From Sphingobacterium chuzhouense (lineage in GTDB: Bacteria; Bacteroidota; Bacteroidia; Sphingobacteriales; Sphingobacteriaceae): 64,000 nucleotides of DNA. The stretch spans positions 124,001 to 188,000 of the forward strand of contig NZ_JACNYL010000004.1 in the NCBI RefSeq assembly GCF_014692525.1, written 5' to 3'. Position numbers and translations under genes: made by a program. Position 1 is the first letter of the stretch. Every line of letters starts with the position of its first letter. The notes below the pieces were generated by a model that ran no database searches, was not told where the DNA came from, and saw nothing but the letters and a program-made list of their open reading frames with translations. Below, one piece after another: positions 61,675 to 64,000 of the stretch.

Positions 61675-63060
61675 ATGATGATGAGGACAATGTGGAATAC
61701 ATATACGATGACGGTGCTGTTGTTTCTTTTCCTGACTGGAGAACACCTTTCTGCACAGAAAAGCCAAGTAACCTTACAACAAGTCAGCGTAGAGGCGCCT
61801 TTTAAGATGTCGAAGATCAAAACACCGAACTTTGCACGAGTTGCGGATTTTGTCATTACGGATTATGGTGCAGAACCAGAAGATAAAGAAAAAAATGCCG
61901 TAGCTATTGAAAAAGCGATAGCTGCCGCTACCGTTGCCGGAGGGAATGTGATTATCCCGGCAGGTGAATGGAAAACCAAGAAAGTCCATTTGAAGAGCAA
62001 TGTGAATCTCCACCTTTCCGAAGGTGCCGTACTGTTGTTCTCTCCCGATCCACAAGATTACTTGCCGGCTGTATTTACCACCTGGGAAGGATTGGAATGC
62101 TATAACTATTCGCCATTGATCTATGCTTTCGAGGCAAAGAACGTTGCGATTACGGGAAAAGGCGAGGTCAGGGCGGATATTAGTCAATGGCGTAAATGGT
62201 TTCCACGTCCATCGGCACACATGGAAAGTATCAAACGCTTATACAACTGGGCACAAGATCGGGTGCCGGTAGAAGATAGAAACATGGTCAACGATACGTC
62301 GAATATGCGTCCACAGTTTATCCAGTTCAACCGTTGTGAGAACGTATTGGTAGAAGATATCAAGATCCGCAACAGCCCATTTTGGACTTTACATCTTTAT
62401 TTATCTAAAAATATCATAGTGCGTGGTATTGATGTGTACGCACATGGTCACAACAACGATGGTATTGATCCGGAAATGAGTCAAAATGTACTGATCGAGA
62501 ACTGTGTATTCGATCAGGGAGATGATGCCATTGCCATTAAATCGGGGAGGAATCCGGAAGGCTGGCGACTAAAAACGCCATCTAAGAATATTGTTATCCG
62601 AGATTGTCTCGTGAAAGATGGACATCAGTTAGTTGCGATAGGCAGTGAATTATCCGGAGGTATCGAAAATGTCTATGTTGAAAATTGTAAAGTGGCGGAT
62701 GATAACGAGAAATTGATGCATCTGTTGTTTATCAAAACGAATGAGCGTATGGGTGGCTATGTGAAAAATGTGTACCTCAAAAACATAACAGCCAATGCGA
62801 TCAGGGAGGGTATCTTGGGAATTGACACGGATGTTTTATATCAGTGGCGTACTTTGGTACCAACGGTGGTTCGAAAATTGACGCCAATTCAAGATATTTA
62901 TTTAGAAAATGTAAAGGCAAAGGAGGCCAAGTTTGTAAGCAAGATAAACGGGAATGTGGACTTGCCGGTACGTCATATCCACTTGAAAAATGTGACCCTT
63001 GTCAACGCTTCTGACGAAGAGGTTCAGACCAAAAATGTAGAGGGGTTTGTGCTAAAATAG
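61675..63060 (+). CDS. GH28-family pectic hydrolase (polygalacturonase-like)
   Basis: 461 residues. Signal peptide about 1-28 (LSAQ). Pectate-lyase-like domain start FVITDYGAEPEDKEKNAVAIEKAI, then the GH28 beta-helix with NNDGIDPEMSQNVLIENC, CVFDQGDDAIAIKSG (catalytic Asp residues) and KDGHQLVAIGSELSGG (His). Cleaves galacturonic acid linkages of homogalacturonan or rhamnogalacturonan; exo or endo mode not resolved. Part of the susCD-linked enzyme set. Confidence 0.93.
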   Translation: MMMRTMWNTYTMTVLLFLFLTGEHLSAQKSQVTLQQVSVEAPFKMSKIKTPNFARVADFVITDYGAEPEDKEKNAVAIEKAIAAATVAGGNVIIPAGEWKTKKVHLKSNVNLHLSEGAVLLFSPDPQDYLPAVFTTWEGLECYNYSPLIYAFEAKNVAITGKGEVRADISQWRKWFPRPSAHMESIKRLYNWAQDRVPVEDRNMVNDTSNMRPQFIQFNRCENVLVEDIKIRNSPFWTLHLYLSKNIIVRGIDVYAHGHNNDGIDPEMSQNVLIENCVFDQGDDAIAIKSGRNPEGWRLKTPSKNIVIRDCLVKDGHQLVAIGSELSGGIENVYVENCKVADDNEKLMHLLFIKTNERMGGYVKNVYLKNITANAIREGILGIDTDVLYQWRTLVPTVVRKLTPIQDIYLENVKAKEAKFVSKINGNVDLPVRHIHLKNVTLVNASDEEVQTKNVEGFVLK

Positions 63061-63077
63061 CAGGTTGTGGGAATACG

Positions 63078-64000
63078 ATGAAAAAAGTTTTTACAGTTAT
63101 TTTATTTTGTTGCCTAACCTGGGCGAATGCCCAGGATATACCGGAAACATTCCATAATCCGATATTGCCTGGTTTTAATCCAGATCCATCTATTTGTAGA
63201 GTAGAAAATGATTACTATTTAGTCACTTCTTCGTTTGCGTGGTATCCTGGGTTACCGATTTATCATAGTAAAGATCTGACGAATTGGAAGTTGATAGGGC
63301 ATGGTATTGAACGATCGGATCAGCTGGATATGAGTTCTGTTGTAGAGAAAAATGGAATATGGGCACCTACTATTCGTTATCATGATGGTGTATTCTATAT
63401 TATTACAACATGTAATACATGTGGCGGAAATTTCTATATTACAGCAAGAAATCCAGCTGGTCCTTGGTCTGATCCAGTTTGGTTAGAGAATGCCCCCGGG
63501 ATTGATCCTAGTTTATTCTGGGATGATGACGGTAAATGTTACTATACCGGAAATAGATGGGATATCAAGTATAGTGATGGTTGGCTAGGTAAATGCACCA
63601 TATGGATACAAGAGATAAACTTAGAAGAACAAAAGTTGGTGGGTGAACCGAAAATGTTGATCCACGGCCATGCCAATAATGCCCGATATGCGGAGGCACC
63701 ACATATCTATAAGGTGAACGGTCGCTACTTATTGATGATTGGGGAAGGTGGTACCGACGAGAACCATTCTGTTACGGTACATCATAGCAATTCTATTTTT
63801 GGACCTTATGTCGCTGATCAAATTAATCCTGTATTGACCCATCGACATTTAGGTAAAGATTATCCCCTGCAAGCTATCGGTCATGCGGATCTGATACAAA
63901 CGCAGCACGGAGAATGGTGGTCGGTCGTGCTTGGAAAGCGCACTGTTAATAATAAAGTGCCTTTAGGGAGAGAAACGTTTCTATGTAAAGTAGATTTTGA
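63078..64000 (+). CDS. GH43 beta-xylosidase / alpha-L-arabinofuranosidase, 3' end beyond window
   Basis: ATG at 63078, open to the window edge (307 codons). Signal peptide MKKVFTVILFCCLTWANAQ. GH43 residues all present: base Asp in GFNPDPSICR, modulator Asp in GIDPSLFWDDDG, acid Glu in RYAEAPHIYKVNGRY. The start HNPILPGFNPDPSI is typical of xylosidase/arabinofuranosidase GH43. It starts 17 nt after the GH28 stop, so it is co-transcribed. Arabinofuranosidase activity would feed the araBDA genes; this is inference. Confidence 0.93.
   Translation, partial: MKKVFTVILFCCLTWANAQDIPETFHNPILPGFNPDPSICRVENDYYLVTSSFAWYPGLPIYHSKDLTNWKLIGHGIERSDQLDMSSVVEKNGIWAPTIRYHDGVFYIITTCNTCGGNFYITARNPAGPWSDPVWLENAPGIDPSLFWDDDGKCYYTGNRWDIKYSDGWLGKCTIWIQEINLEEQKLVGEPKMLIHGHANNARYAEAPHIYKVNGRYLLMIGEGGTDENHSVTVHHSNSIFGPYVADQINPVLTHRHLGKDYPLQAIGHADLIQTQHGEWWSVVLGKRTVNNKVPLGRETFLCKVDF

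Noticed and set aside
1-64000. tRNA, rRNA, CRISPR arrays, phage or conjugative modules
   Set aside because: No cloverleaf, array with regular spacers, integrase, or structural phage/conjugation gene was seen on either strand.

Overview
The window looks like a piece of the chromosome of a Bacteroidota bacterium, most likely a Sphingobacteriaceae member (Sphingobacterium / Parapedobacter / Olivibacter-like). Evidence is family content, not a database match: two SusC/SusD pairs, a PorX-type response regulator, a fused LpxC/FabZ, a Nudix-type AraR, FecI/FecR-type signalling, DUF4271, and many candidate promoters of the Bacteroidota type (TTTG, about 19 nt, TAnnTTTG). Base composition is moderate to AT-rich and genes are dense. 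No rRNA, tRNA, CRISPR array, prophage or intact insertion sequence was seen. Layout: (1) 1-6.7 kb holds the 3' end of alanine dehydrogenase, a secreted alpha/beta hydrolase, an ABC ATPase, an ECF sigma / membrane anchored protein / outer membrane protein operon, and porX-tsaE. (2) 6.8-13.3 kb is an envelope and translation cluster: HD phosphohydrolase, lpxD, lpxC/fabZ, lpxA, an orphan ABC ATPase, efp and 5-formyl-THF cyclo-ligase. (3) 13.3-31.4 kb is mixed housekeeping: a phosphoserine phosphatase carrying a vestigial SerA tail, an epimerase, an arginase-fold protein, rmuC, ggt, a nuclease, MazG, dtd, a TonB-dependent receptor under a TPP riboswitch, an amidohydrolase, acylphosphatase, a flippase, dus, tag, DUF4271 and hemD. 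(4) 31.5-36.2 kb has a JmjC-like protein, a trpE-trpG-trpC operon with a complete peptide-type attenuator, and trmD. (5) 36.2-44.1 kb is accessory: a stand-alone SusC/SusD pair with a long 5' region, a strong terminator, a frameshifted lipoprotein, transposon-like debris and a HU-like gene behind a duplicated promoter. (6) 44.1-64 kb is an L-arabinose and plant polysaccharide block: GntR regulator, araR, araB-araD-araA, sodium/sugar symporter and aldose epimerase, then a polysaccharide utilisation locus with sigma factor, FecR, STN-type SusC, SusD, GH43-like, GH28 and a second GH43 cut by the window edge. Working together: the SusC/SusD pair of block 6 should bind and import oligosaccharides, the GH28 and GH43 enzymes should trim pectic or arabinan/arabinogalactan chains, the epimerase and symporter should pass arabinose into the cell, and AraA, AraB and AraD convert it to D-xylulose 5-phosphate. 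Control would be by AraR (intracellular sugar) and by the sigma/FecR/STN relay (extracellular glycan). The clearest non-routine signal is the trp attenuator at 35.29-35.44 kb: a 25-codon leader ORF with three consecutive Trp codons, mutually exclusive 1:2, 2:3 and 3:4 pairings, and a consensus promoter just upstream. Other points worth a second look are the SerB protein that kept the SerA tail but lost the SerA catalytic core, an EF-P with Asn at the loop tip, an arginase-fold protein lacking the metal-binding histidines, and the one-base frameshift in a lipoprotein signal peptide.
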